The translations under genes were made by a program, and so were the position numbers. A stretch of DNA of 64,000 nucleotides, taken from the NCBI RefSeq assembly GCF_026017845.1, contig NZ_CP100416.1, forward strand, positions 714,303-778,302, read 5' to 3'. Origin of the DNA: Amycolatopsis mediterranei (GTDB lineage: Bacteria; Actinomycetota; Actinomycetes; Mycobacteriales; Pseudonocardiaceae). The notes beneath the pieces are model-generated. The model did no database searches, was not told where the DNA came from, and saw only the letters and a program-made list of their open reading frames with translations. Positions within the stretch are counted from its first letter, which is position 1; every line of letters starts with the position of its first letter. Of this stretch, positions 54,099-62,869 are shown piece after piece.

Positions 54099-54551
54099 TT
54101 GCCCACGTACAGCCCCAAGCCCGGCGACGTCACTCGTGCCTGGCACGTGATCGACGCCGAGGATGTCGTGCTCGGACGGCTGGCGACCGAGGTCGCCACG
54201 CTGCTGCGCGGCAAGCACAAGCCGACCTACGCCCCGCACGTGGACACCGGTGACTTCGTCATCATCGTCAACGCCGAGAAGGTCGCGCTCACCGGTAACA
54301 AGCGCGAGCAGAAGTTCGCCTACCGGCACAGCGGTTACCCGGGCGGTCTGCGGAAGCGCTCGTTCGGCGAGCTGCTGGACACCAAGCCCGAGCACCTTGT
54401 CGAGAAGGTCGTCAAGGGCATGCTGCCGAAGAACAAGCTCGGCCGCGCTCAGGCGAAGAAGCTGAAGGTGTACGCCGGCCCGCAGCACCCGCACGCCGCG
54501 CAGCAGCCGCAGGCGCGCGAGATCACCAAGATCGCGCAGGTCGCGCAGTGA
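54099..54551 (+). CDS. rplM: 50S ribosomal protein L13
   Basis: A 150-residue L13 starting at TTG ([18 protein letters not shown]) after [24 protein letters not shown] and [19 protein letters not shown] are conserved. The last five bases overlap rpsI. An early 50S assembly protein, next to ESX-4 as in mycobacteria. Confidence 0.97.
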   Translation: MPTYSPKPGDVTRAWHVIDAEDVVLGRLATEVATLLRGKHKPTYAPHVDTGDFVIIVNAEKVALTGNKREQKFAYRHSGYPGGLRKRSFGELLDTKPEHLVEKVVKGMLPKNKLGRAQAKKLKVYAGPQHPHAAQQPQAREITKIAQVAQ

Positions 54552-55129
54552 GTGAGGAACAGTCTGTGACCAGCACCGAGACCGAGACCCCCGAGGTCGT
54601 CGAGGCCCCCGAGGCGACCGAGTCCGGCGCCGCCGCGACCAGCGAGACCCCGGTCGCGACCAGCGAAACCCCCGCTGCGACCAGCGAGACCCCGGTCGCC
54701 ACGAGCGAGAGCGCCGCCGCGCCGCGCCCGTCGCGCGCCGCGGGTGGCAACGCGCAGACCGTCGGCCGCCGCAAGGAAGCCGTCGTCCGCGTGCGCGTCG
54801 TCCCGGGCACCGGCCAGTTCAAGCTCAACGGCCGCACCCTCGAGGAGTACTTCCCGAACAAGGTGCACCAGCAGCTCATCAAGGACCCGCTGGTCCTGGT
54901 CGAGAAGCCGGACTCGTTCGACATCTTCGCCAACCTCCACGGTGGCGGCGTCTCGGGTCAGGCGGGCGCGCTGCGCCTGGCGATCGCCCGTGCGCTCATC
55001 GAGGTCGACGCAGACGACCGCCCGGCCCTCAAGAAGGCCGGCTTCCTGACCCGTGACGCGCGCGCCACGGAGCGGAAGAAGTACGGCCTCAAGAAGGCCC
55101 GCAAGGCCCCGCAGTACAGCAAGCGCTGA
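54548..55129 (+). CDS. rpsI: 30S ribosomal protein S9 with repeat-rich N-terminus
   Basis: A 193-residue S9. The core begins near residue 68 ([19 protein letters not shown]) and ends with the P-site contact KAPQYSKR. Before it is a Thr/Glu/Ala/Pro-rich extension with about five copies of a six-residue unit ATSETP (V/A variants). It starts at GTG inside rplM. The unit-like DNA suggests recent repeat expansion. Confidence 0.96.
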   Translation: MSEEQSVTSTETETPEVVEAPEATESGAAATSETPVATSETPAATSETPVATSESAAAPRPSRAAGGNAQTVGRRKEAVVRVRVVPGTGQFKLNGRTLEEYFPNKVHQQLIKDPLVLVEKPDSFDIFANLHGGGVSGQAGALRLAIARALIEVDADDRPALKKAGFLTRDARATERKKYGLKKARKAPQYSKR

Positions 55130-55152
55130 TCGCGCCCTCCAGGCGCGAACCA

Positions 55153-55196
55153 CCGGAGCGCCCATCCGTCCATCGGATGGGCGCTCCGGCGTTTTT
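55153..55196 (+). terminator. Intrinsic terminator after rpsI
   Basis: A perfect 16-bp stem CCGGAGCGCCCATCCG/CGGATGGGCGCTCCGG with loop TCCAT, followed by CGTTTTT. Confidence 0.92.
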
Positions 55197-55335
55197 CCGG
55201 CGGTGTTCGTCCTTCGGCTCTGTGTCGTTTTCCAGACGGGCAGCGACATCATCGGGGTGGGGGAACGCGGTCCGCCGGGATCGCTAGGTTGTCGTGGCGG
55301 TCGCACCGGTGTGACCGCGCAGAGGAGGTCGATCG

Positions 55336-56670
55336 ATGGCACGCCTGTTCGGAACCGACGGGGTCCGTGGCCTGGCCAACGCCGAGCTGACGCCGGAGCT
55401 CGCGCTGGCGCTGGCGGCCAGCGCCGCCCGCGTGCTCGCCGCGCACGACCGCTCCCACCGGCCGGTCGCGGTCGTCGGCCGCGACCCGCGCGCCAGCGGC
55501 GAGATGCTGGAAGCCGCGGTCGTGGCGGGCCTCACGTCCGCCGGGGCCGACGTGCGCCGCGTCGGGGTGCTGCCCACACCGGCCGTCGCATACCTGGTCG
55601 GCGCGCTCGAGGCCGACCTCGGCGTGATGATCTCCGCGTCGCACAACCCGATGCCCGACAACGGCATCAAGCTCTTCGCCGCGGGCGGGCACAAGCTCCC
55701 CGACGGCATCGAGGACGAGATCGAAGCCGGCGTGTCCGCCGACGCCGTCCGCCCGACGGGTGCGGGTGTGGGGCGCGTCACGGACGTCGAAGACGCCCTC
55801 GACCGCTACGCCGCCCACCTGCTCGACGCCACGCCGAGCCCGCTCGCCGGGCTCAAGGTGGTCGTCGACTGCGCCAATGGCGCTTCGTCGGCCGCCGCGC
55901 CCGAGGTCTACCGCCGCGCCGGCGCCGAGGTCGTCGCGCTGCACGCCGACCCGGACGGCATCAACATCAACCAGCACTGCGGCTCCAACCACCCGGAGAA
56001 GCTGCGCGAAGCGGTCGTCGCCCACGGCGCCGACCTCGGCATCGCGCACGACGGCGACGCCGACCGCTGCGTGGCCGTCGACTCCGCCGGCGAGCTGATC
56101 GACGGCGACCAGATCATGGCCGTCCTGGCGCTCGCGCTGGCCGAGGCCGGCGAGCTGACCAAGGACACCCTGGTCGCGACCGTGATGAGCAACCTCGGCC
56201 TGCACCTGGCCATGAAGGCGCACGGCATCGCGGTCGTCACCGCCGCGGTGGGCGACCGGTACGTCCTGGAGGAGCTGCGCGCCGGCGGGTTCGCGCTCGG
56301 CGGCGAGCAGTCCGGCCACGTCGTGCTCCCGGCCCACGCCACCACCGGCGACGGCCTGCTGACCGCGCTGCGGCTGATGAGCCGCATGGCCGAGACGGGC
56401 AAGTCCCTGGCCGACCTGGCGGCCGTGATGAACCGGCTGCCGCAGGTGCTGGTCAACGTCCCGGTCGCCGACAAGGCCGCGGTCGCGGGCTCGGCCGAGG
56501 TCCGCGACGCCGTCGGCGAGGTCGAGGCCGAGCTGGGCGAGGAGGGCCGGGTGCTGCTGCGCCCGTCCGGTACCGAGCAGCTGGTCCGCGTGATGGTCGA
56601 GGCGCCGGCGCAGTCCACCGCGCAGGCCGCGGCCGACCGCTTGGCCGGCGTCGTCTCAGCGGTTTCCTGA
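55336..56670 (+). CDS. glmM: Phosphoglucosamine mutase
   Basis: A 444-residue enzyme converting glucosamine-6-phosphate to glucosamine-1-phosphate for peptidoglycan and other cell wall precursors. Catalytic Ser in [17 protein letters not shown], metal loop DGDADR, sugar loop GGEQSGH and phosphate loop [12 protein letters not shown] are present. The ATG at 55336 follows AGAGGAGG. It overlaps the convergent P450-like gene by 15 bases. Same place as in mycobacteria (after rpsI). Confidence 0.97.
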   Translation: MARLFGTDGVRGLANAELTPELALALAASAARVLAAHDRSHRPVAVVGRDPRASGEMLEAAVVAGLTSAGADVRRVGVLPTPAVAYLVGALEADLGVMISASHNPMPDNGIKLFAAGGHKLPDGIEDEIEAGVSADAVRPTGAGVGRVTDVEDALDRYAAHLLDATPSPLAGLKVVVDCANGASSAAAPEVYRRAGAEVVALHADPDGININQHCGSNHPEKLREAVVAHGADLGIAHDGDADRCVAVDSAGELIDGDQIMAVLALALAEAGELTKDTLVATVMSNLGLHLAMKAHGIAVVTAAVGDRYVLEELRAGGFALGGEQSGHVVLPAHATTGDGLLTALRLMSRMAETGKSLADLAAVMNRLPQVLVNVPVADKAAVAGSAEVRDAVGEVEAELGEEGRVLLRPSGTEQLVRVMVEAPAQSTAQAAADRLAGVVSAVS

Positions 56671-57540
56671 CGCGAGGGTGACCACGGCCTTCTCGAGGCC
56701 GTGGAACACCGGGTGGGTCTTCCAGCGGACTTCGCCCACCCGGCAGCCGCCGGCGAGGACTTTCGCCAGCGCCGTGAGCGCGATCTCCCCTTCGGCCACC
56801 GCGACCCCGGAGCCGGGGCACGCGTGCCGGCCGAGGCCGAACGGCAGGCCGCCGGCCAGGGAGATCGCCACCGGGCCGTCCGGGCCGAACCGGAGGACGT
56901 ACCGGGCCGGGCAGATCGCCGTCACCAGTTCCCGCACGCTCCGCGGACCAGAATTCGCGAGTTCGAGGCCGGCGCACGCCAGGAAGTTCAGCGAGTTCTC
57001 GTACGCCGCGTGCGCCAGCACCACCGGGTTCAGCGCCAGCTCGTCGTCGTCCAGCCGGCCGGCCGCGTGCGCCTCCCGCAGCGCCGTCAGGCCGCCCGGC
57101 CCGGCCGGGGTGCGGCTGAGCTGCACCGCCAGCCGGAACGCCGACGCCTGCCCGGCCCGGTCGGTGCCGCCGGAGACGTCGAGGTTCGCCGTCGTCGCCT
57201 CGAGGTGGTCCAGGAACACGTCGTCGAGGGGCACGCCCAGGACCGCCGACGTCACCGCGCCCGCTACTGGCCGCGCGAAGTCGCGCACCAGGTCGAACGA
57301 CGTCCCCAGCCCGGCCACGGTCGTTTCGATCCCGGCTCGCAGCGGCTCGGGAAACGGCTCCACCCCGGCGATGATCTCCCGCAGCACCGCGCGCAGGCGG
57401 GTGTGCTCGGCGCCGTCCCGCAGCAGCACGCTGGGCGAGCCGCCGCCGGGATCCGACGTCAGCTCGGGCGACCGCAGGGCTCGCGCGCAGGCGTCGCGGC
57501 CGGAGACCACCTCGATGCCGTGCCGTTCGAACTCGTCCAT
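56656..57540 (-). CDS. Short atypical cytochrome P450-like protein
   Basis: A 294-residue protein, about 100 shorter than normal P450s. Recognisable parts are the C-helix-type [13 protein letters not shown] (residues 45-57) and the haem-binding loop [12 protein letters not shown] with Cys241. The K-helix should carry E-x-x-R but reads [12 protein letters not shown], so no E-x-x-R is seen. The I-helix-like [17 protein letters not shown] lacks the usual acid-Thr pair. N-terminal helices A-B appear cut. It may bind haem without normal monooxygenase chemistry. It is divergent, with 30 bases between starts, from the FAAL gene. An ACP-bound acyl group is a plausible substrate. Confidence 0.7.
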   Translation of the reverse strand: MDEFERHGIEVVSGRDACARALRSPELTSDPGGGSPSVLLRDGAEHTRLRAVLREIIAGVEPFPEPLRAGIETTVAGLGTSFDLVRDFARPVAGAVTSAVLGVPLDDVFLDHLEATTANLDVSGGTDRAGQASAFRLAVQLSRTPAGPGGLTALREAHAAGRLDDDELALNPVVLAHAAYENSLNFLACAGLELANSGPRSVRELVTAICPARYVLRFGPDGPVAISLAGGLPFGLGRHACPGSGVAVAEGEIALTALAKVLAGGCRVGEVRWKTHPVFHGLEKAVVTLASGNR

Positions 57541-57570
57541 CGCTTCGACACGGTAGGGCAGGATGGGGCC
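57541..57570. promoter_or_regulatory. Compact divergent promoter, P450-like/FAAL
   Basis: Only 30 bases separate the two divergent starts. On the minus strand TACCGT (57555-57550) ends nine bases before the P450-like ATG, leaderless spacing. On the plus strand CAGGAT (57559-57564) lies six bases before the GTG at 57571. The two -10 boxes nearly touch and may compete. Confidence 0.4.
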
Positions 57571-59109
57571 GTGCCGCCCGCAGCTGTCCCGGATGACGTC
57601 CTCACCACGCCGTTCACGGACTACCTGCTCCGCAACGCCGGCGTTGAGCGCCCCGCCTTCACCTGCCGCACCTTCCCGGGGCCCGCCGACCACACGCTGA
57701 CCTGGCCGCAGGTGCTCGCGCGCGTCCGCGGGGTCGCCCGCGAGCTGCGGCGCGTCACCCGGCCGGGCGACCGGGTGGCGATCGTCGCCCGGCAGGACCT
57801 CGGCTACGTCACCGCCTTCCTCGGGACGCTCTACGCCGGGCGCGTCGCGGTGCCGCTGTCCGTCCCGACCGGCCGCACCGGCCGCGCCCGGATCGAGTCG
57901 GCCTTCGCGGACGCCACCCCCGCGGCCTGCCTGACCTCGAAGGACTTCCTGGACCAGGTCCCGCCGGCCACCGTGCTCGCCGTCGAGGACATCGCGGACG
58001 TCGAGCCCGGCGACGCCGAGCCGCCCGCCGCCGTGGCGATGACCGATCCCGCGTACCTGCAGTACACCTCCGGCTCGACCCGCCGCCCGGCCGGCGCGGT
58101 GATCTCGCACCGCGCGCTGGTGGCGGCCTGCTGGCAGACCACCCGGTGCTACCACGCCGACGCGTCGACGCCGCTGGCCGGCTGGGTGCCGTTCTTCCAC
58201 GACATGGGCCTGGTGCTGCTCATCGGCACGCCGGTCTTCCTCGGCTCGCGGTCGGTTTTCTTCACACCGATGGAGTTCGTGCGCGACCCGCTGCGCTGGA
58301 TCCGGTTGCTGGCCGGGCTCCCGGGCGTCGTCAGCGCTGCGCCCAACTTCGCCTTCGACCTGGCTGCCGAAGCGGCGGAGGACCTCGAAGCCGTCGACCT
58401 CTCGCGGGTGAACTCGGTGCTCAACGGCAGCGAGCCGGTCCGCGCGGCCACCGTCGAGGCCTTCGAGCGGGCCTTCGCCCCCTTCGGGCTGCCGCGGGCC
58501 GCGCACAAGCCGTGTTACGGGCTGGCCGAGGCGACGGTGTTCGTCACGAGCGCGGGTGCCGAGGGGCCCACCGTACGGGTGTTCGACGGCGAGCAGCGCG
58601 TCTCGGTCGGGCGGCCGTACGGTCAGCGCGTTCGCATTGTCGACAAAGAGATCCAGGTGTCCGGGCCCAACGTCGCCGACGGATACTGGGGGCGGGACGA
58701 CGTGATCGCCCCCGGCGGCTGGCTGCGCACCGGCGACCTCGGCTTCGTCCACGACGGCGAGCTCTACGTCACCGGACGGCTCAAGGACCTGATCATCGTC
58801 GACGGCCGCAACCACCACCCGCAGGACATCGAAGCCACCGTCGAGGCCGCGCACCCCGGTATCCGGCGCGTCGCCGCGTTCGCCGTGCGGGACGGCCACG
58901 GCGAAGGCGTCGCGGTCGTGGCCGGGTGCACGGCGCCGGACGCCTCGGTCGAAACGGCCGTGCGGCGGGCCGTCTCGGCCGCCCACGACCTGCCATTGCG
59001 CGCCCTGTGGCTGGTCCGACCGGGCGAGGTGCCGCGGACCTCCAGCGGCAAGGTGTCCCGCACCGCCGCCCGCGAGCGCTGGTGGGGCGAGAATGAGCGG
59101 CATGGCTGA
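57571..59109 (+). CDS. Fatty acyl-AMP ligase (FAAL)-type enzyme
   Basis: A 512-residue member of the adenylate-forming superfamily. LQYTSGSTRRPAGAVISH is the FAAL form of the nucleotide motif; PFFHDMGLV and the RSVFFTPMEFVRDPLRWI segment are also FAAL-like. YGLAEATVFVTS, GDLGFVHDGELYVTGR and GRNHHPQDIEATVE follow, and the C-terminal catalytic Lys is in PRTSSGKVSRTA. FAALs activate a fatty acid as acyl-AMP and load it on an acyl carrier protein; the next gene encodes one and overlaps this one. Substrate unknown. GTG start at 57571, probably leaderless. Confidence 0.88.
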   Translation: MPPAAVPDDVLTTPFTDYLLRNAGVERPAFTCRTFPGPADHTLTWPQVLARVRGVARELRRVTRPGDRVAIVARQDLGYVTAFLGTLYAGRVAVPLSVPTGRTGRARIESAFADATPAACLTSKDFLDQVPPATVLAVEDIADVEPGDAEPPAAVAMTDPAYLQYTSGSTRRPAGAVISHRALVAACWQTTRCYHADASTPLAGWVPFFHDMGLVLLIGTPVFLGSRSVFFTPMEFVRDPLRWIRLLAGLPGVVSAAPNFAFDLAAEAAEDLEAVDLSRVNSVLNGSEPVRAATVEAFERAFAPFGLPRAAHKPCYGLAEATVFVTSAGAEGPTVRVFDGEQRVSVGRPYGQRVRIVDKEIQVSGPNVADGYWGRDDVIAPGGWLRTGDLGFVHDGELYVTGRLKDLIIVDGRNHHPQDIEATVEAAHPGIRRVAAFAVRDGHGEGVAVVAGCTAPDASVETAVRRAVSAAHDLPLRALWLVRPGEVPRTSSGKVSRTAARERWWGENERHG

Positions 59110-59362
59110 CCCGGGCACCTACGTCGACGAGATCCGGCGGATCATCAGCTTCGCCCTGGAGCTCCCGCCCGAGCGGCTCGCCGACACGACGCCGTTCGAC
59201 GACCTCGGCATGACGTCCCGGCAGCGGATCCAGCTGCTGGCGCGGGTCGAGGTGAACTACGGCGTGTCGGTCGACCTCGACGAGCTCGACCGGCTGGTGG
59301 ACATCCGCGGCGTCGCCGAGGTGATCTCCGAGGCGGTCGCGGCGCAGCGCGCCGGCGGGTAG
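59093..59362 (+). CDS. Acyl carrier protein with altered attachment motif
   Basis: An 89-residue helical carrier protein: VDEIRRIISFALELPPERL, DTTPFDDLGMTSRQRIQLL, then YGVSVDLDELDRLVDIRGVAEVI. The 4'-phosphopantetheine site is normally D-S-L; here the aligned residues are T41-S42-R43, so the Ser remains but its neighbours differ. It is probably the acceptor for the upstream FAAL. Start ATG 59093; ATG 59102 is also possible. It overlaps the FAAL gene by 17 bases. Confidence 0.85.
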   Translation: MSGMADPGTYVDEIRRIISFALELPPERLADTTPFDDLGMTSRQRIQLLARVEVNYGVSVDLDELDRLVDIRGVAEVISEAVAAQRAGG

Positions 59363-59516
59363 GTCCCGGCCGGGTGCAGTTGACGGAACCCCAGGTCCGC
59401 CGCTCGGCCGACCGCTAGACTCTGTGTGCATCTGCGACGGCACCGAATGGTGTCCGGGCGCGTCACAGTCCCGGAACGTCAGTAGGGACCTGTGGGGATC
59501 GAAGGGGGCAGCGACC

Positions 59517-59831
59517 ATGCCGAACGGGTATGAAGCGAGTTCGGAGGCGATGACGCGGGCGCAGGTCCGCCTGGCGGACGTCGCCGACGACCCGGCGGCC
59601 GAGGCCAAGAAGGTCGCGCCGACCGAGATCGTCGCCGCGGACTTCGGCCGCGTGCACCAGGAGAGCTTCGGCAAGTACAAGGCCGGGATGGACGAGATCG
59701 GCGCGGGCCTGACGGGATTGTCGAACGCGCTGATGAACCTCGGCGGCGGAATCGGGACCGCGGGCGGCAAGTACACCACGCAGGAAGCGAACGCCGGCGC
59801 GACCGCGAACCAGGCCGGGGGTAACCGCTGA
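59517..59831 (+). CDS. Small type VII secretion-like protein
   Basis: A 104-residue protein, helical in the first 80 residues (EASSEAMTRAQVRLADVADD, then YKAGMDEIGAGLTGLSNALM), with a Gly/Ala/Asn-rich end. Similar in size to Esx-like substrates but with no W-x-G. RBS GAAGGGGG; the stop overlaps the next start (ATG shares bases with TGA). It leads a three-gene operon with a large effector-like protein. Confidence 0.65.
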   Translation: MPNGYEASSEAMTRAQVRLADVADDPAAEAKKVAPTEIVAADFGRVHQESFGKYKAGMDEIGAGLTGLSNALMNLGGGIGTAGGKYTTQEANAGATANQAGGNR

Positions 59832-62347
59832 TGGCCGAATGGGCTGAGATCAAGAAGGTCCTCGACGACCCGAACGTCTCCATGGACACCAAGACGAAGC
59901 TCATGGAGGAGTACGACCGCAACACCTTCAACTTCAACGACGAAGAAGAAGAGTACGCGAAGAAGTACATCGAAAACTATTCCGACGGTGCCGGCGGCTG
60001 GGACGCGTTCGACTCGGACGACACCGACGAGATCGTCTCCGAGGCGAAGCAGGAGTCGGCCGCCAAGAACCAGGAACACCAGCGCCAGACCGCCGAACGC
60101 GACCAGGCGAAGAAGAACCTCGACGGAATCGCCACGCCGACGCTGGGGGTCGGCGCGAAGAGTTCCGACGAACAGCTCGACCAGGGCAATGTCGCGGTCG
60201 ACCTGCTGGCGAAGTGGACCGACGAGGTCTGGAACCAGATCAAGGGCGGCGAGGGCGAAAAGAAGAACTCCCAGACCGACCTCAAGGACAAGTTCCACGA
60301 GAACCGCGGGATCCAGTACCAGAAGTTCCTCAGCGACGCCGACGACCTGAGCAAGGCGCACAAGGTCGTCGAGGACACCCTCGGCAAGAGCGACACCGAG
60401 CTCCAGACCCTCTTCGGCGAGTGGAAGGGCAAGGGCGCCAACGCCGCGGAGATCAAGTACGACGAGACGATCAAGCCGCACGCCAAGGAGCTGTCGCAGC
60501 AGATCGACGGGGCGGCGAAGCTGATCCCGCAGACCGTGACGCAGGTCTTCACCGCGGTCAAGAAGAAGGTCGACGAGGTCCTGCAGCTGCACCGCCCGGT
60601 GATCGCCGAGGCCGACATCCCGATGGCCAAGGACGTCCTCAAGATCGCCAACGGCGACACCGGGGAATTCGACGACTTCATGAAGGTCGCCGGCTGGATC
60701 GACGCCGTCAACGCGAAGAACGGCAATCCGTCGAACCTCGCCGAGCGCCTGCAGAACGACGACTGCGGCTTCAACGACGAGAACAAGGAATACGGCCGCA
60801 ACGTCTGCCGCTACTGGCGCGATGGCGCGTTCGCGACCGAGTACAAGAGCCTGATCACCGCGTTCGACGGTTCCTGCCAGGCGGCCAAGCAGACCATCGA
60901 CCAGCAGTTCGGCGCGCTGGCGCGGTACATGGACGGCTACCGCAACCAGCTGACCGAGGCCAAGAACGAAGGCGGCGGCGACAAGACCGGCAACACGGGC
61001 AACACCGGGAACACGGGAAACACCGGGAGCACCGGGACGGGCAGCACCGGAACCGGGGGCGGTGGCACCGGTGGCGGCGCGACGACGCCGTCGGCGGCCG
61101 AGCCACCGAAGGCCGAAGAGCCGCCCAAGCCGGAAGACGGCAAGAACCCGATCACCGGGAAGCCGCTGGAGGTCGACCCGTCGACCGGCCAGCCGTACCC
61201 GATCGACCCGAAGACCGGCGAGGCCATCAAGGACCTCGACGACACCGACACGGTGTCGGTCAAGAAGGGCGACAACACGATCTCGATGTCCGAGCCCGAC
61301 AAGGAGGGCAAGCAGGACATCTCCGTGGACGACGGCCACGGCCACAAGAAGGACTACCACCTCGACTGGGGTGACGACGACAAGGCCAAGGACGGCGCAG
61401 GCAAGGACGCCGCCGCCGGGGACAAGGCCTCCTTCGGGCCGCAGGGCAGCCAGCAGGCGGTCAAGGACGGACAGCCCGCGGCCGACGGCTCCTACAAGCC
61501 GGGCGCGGACGGCAAGATCCACATCCAGGACGGCAACCTCAAGATCACCGCCGAGCGGCCGGAGGGCCCGGACGGGCCGACGATCGTGACCGTCGACGAC
61601 GGAAAGGGCGAGCCGACCACCTACACCCTGGACGAGAAGCACGACCCGAAGGCAGGCGACCTCAAAGCGGACGACCTCAAGGCGGACGTCAAGCCGGTGT
61701 CCGACGGTGCGGGCTCGGACATCCGGCACGACGCGAACGCCGAGTCCGCGCCGGCGAAGGACCCCGCGCCGGCCAACCCCGACCCGGGCTTCACGCGCAG
61801 CGATGCAGCCTCGGCGACCGGCGGGTTCAGCGCACCCGGCGGCTTCGAGGGCGACCTCGGCGGCGGGAGCGGTGTCGGGGCCGAGCCCGCGGTGGCGACG
61901 GCCGATGCGGGCGTCGGAGCCGGGACGGGTGCCGCCTCCGCAGACGCGACCACGACGGCTGGCGCGAGCGACTTCGGCTCGGCCGTCACCGGCGGCGGGT
62001 CGCCGGACTTCGCCGGTGCCGTCTCGCTCGACCCGGGTGCCCAGACGGGCAGCGACGCCTCGCTGCCGATGTCCGACGGCGGCGGCGGGCTCGGCGCGAC
62101 TCCGGTCGACCCCGGCGTGCACCAGGCGGCCGCGAGCTCGTCGAGCTCGAGCGCGATGTCGGGCATGGGCGGCATGGGGATGATGGGCGGCATGGGCGGC
62201 GCGCCCGGCGGTGGCGGCGGTGACCAGCAGCGCGGGCCCAGCCAGTACCGCATCGAGGGCGGCGTGTTCGAGACGAGTGGCGCGAAGGGCCGCATCAGCG
62301 GCTCGCTCGACGACGAGGGTGACCGTTCGATCCGGTACGACCGGTGA
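59831..62347 (+). CDS. Large WXG100-like effector candidate with low-complexity C-terminus
   Basis: An 838-residue acidic, highly hydrophilic protein without signal peptide or membrane helix. Residues 1-380 are mostly helical with a W-K-G turn at 198-200 (FGEWKGKGANAAEI) and two Cys-containing regions (NDDCGFNDENKEYGRNVC). A Gly/Asn/Thr repeat (GNTGNTG) follows near 385-415. Then come Asp/Lys/Gly-rich repeats with beta-type VSVKKGDNTISM, VTVDDGKGEPTTYTL modules, and a Gly/Met/Ser-rich end. The layout fits long secreted type VII substrates. Encoded between two smaller proteins in one operon. Function unknown. Confidence 0.65.
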   Translation: MAEWAEIKKVLDDPNVSMDTKTKLMEEYDRNTFNFNDEEEEYAKKYIENYSDGAGGWDAFDSDDTDEIVSEAKQESAAKNQEHQRQTAERDQAKKNLDGIATPTLGVGAKSSDEQLDQGNVAVDLLAKWTDEVWNQIKGGEGEKKNSQTDLKDKFHENRGIQYQKFLSDADDLSKAHKVVEDTLGKSDTELQTLFGEWKGKGANAAEIKYDETIKPHAKELSQQIDGAAKLIPQTVTQVFTAVKKKVDEVLQLHRPVIAEADIPMAKDVLKIANGDTGEFDDFMKVAGWIDAVNAKNGNPSNLAERLQNDDCGFNDENKEYGRNVCRYWRDGAFATEYKSLITAFDGSCQAAKQTIDQQFGALARYMDGYRNQLTEAKNEGGGDKTGNTGNTGNTGNTGSTGTGSTGTGGGGTGGGATTPSAAEPPKAEEPPKPEDGKNPITGKPLEVDPSTGQPYPIDPKTGEAIKDLDDTDTVSVKKGDNTISMSEPDKEGKQDISVDDGHGHKKDYHLDWGDDDKAKDGAGKDAAAGDKASFGPQGSQQAVKDGQPAADGSYKPGADGKIHIQDGNLKITAERPEGPDGPTIVTVDDGKGEPTTYTLDEKHDPKAGDLKADDLKADVKPVSDGAGSDIRHDANAESAPAKDPAPANPDPGFTRSDAASATGGFSAPGGFEGDLGGGSGVGAEPAVATADAGVGAGTGAASADATTTAGASDFGSAVTGGGSPDFAGAVSLDPGAQTGSDASLPMSDGGGGLGATPVDPGVHQAAASSSSSSAMSGMGGMGMMGGMGGAPGGGGGDQQRGPSQYRIEGGVFETSGAKGRISGSLDDEGDRSIRYDR

Positions 62348-62366
62348 CGAGGGCCGAGGAGGGCCG

Positions 62367-62831
62367 ATGAGCAGCGCCGAAGACCGGTACCGGGCGGCGA
62401 TTTCGACGATGGAAGCGGCGGCGCGGGAGCAGGACGAGCAGCGGGGGCTGCGTGAACGCCGGCTCGCCGAGGCCCAGCAGCAGGCCAGCGAGGGCATGCA
62501 GAAGGAGCTGGCCGCCGCGCAGAAGTACGCCGAGCACATGGACGAGCTCAACAAGCGCAAGCAGAGCGCGGGCGGCTGGGCGACGGAGAAGACGCTGGCC
62601 GACAAGTCCCGCGAGTCGCTGATGGAGTTCGGCGTCCACGAGGAAGAGGCGGACACCGGCTACACGAACTACCCGACGCCGAACTACGGAACCCCGGCCG
62701 TGGCGGTCCAGCCCCGGCCGGAACCGGCACCGGAACCACCGCCGACGGCACCCGAACCGCCGAAGCGTGGGCGGCACGCGCGTCAGCCCGACGACGAGGA
62801 CGACTTCTCCAGCACCAGCTGGCTGGTCTGA
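62367..62831 (+). CDS. Small coiled-coil protein of the effector operon
   Basis: A 154-residue protein. Residues 1-70 form a charged amphipathic helix rich in Glu, Gln and Arg (AAREQDEQRGLRERRLAEAQ). A Pro-rich linker and a C-terminal end DDFSSTSWLV follow. The ATG at 62367 has GAGGAGGG upstream. It is the last gene of the operon, 19 bases after the large effector gene, and could be a chaperone or secretion partner. Not recognised. Confidence 0.6.
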   Translation: MSSAEDRYRAAISTMEAAAREQDEQRGLRERRLAEAQQQASEGMQKELAAAQKYAEHMDELNKRKQSAGGWATEKTLADKSRESLMEFGVHEEEADTGYTNYPTPNYGTPAVAVQPRPEPAPEPPPTAPEPPKRGRHARQPDDEDDFSSTSWLV

Positions 62832-62836
62832 AAGGA

Positions 62837-62864
62837 AAAGGGCCCGGCTCTGGCCGGGCCCTTT
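62837..62864. terminator. Bidirectional terminator between the effector operon and the hydrolase gene
   Basis: Perfect 12-bp stem AAAGGGCCCGGC/GCCGGGCCCTTT with loop TCTG, between convergent genes; A and T runs at the two ends suit both directions. Confidence 0.88.
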
Positions 62865-62869
62865 CCGCG

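Noticed and set aside
58793..62656. A 1287-residue open frame on the minus strand
   Set aside because: It lies opposite the FAAL, ACP and effector genes, which have clear motifs and ribosome binding sites; long antisense frames are expected in GC-rich coding DNA.
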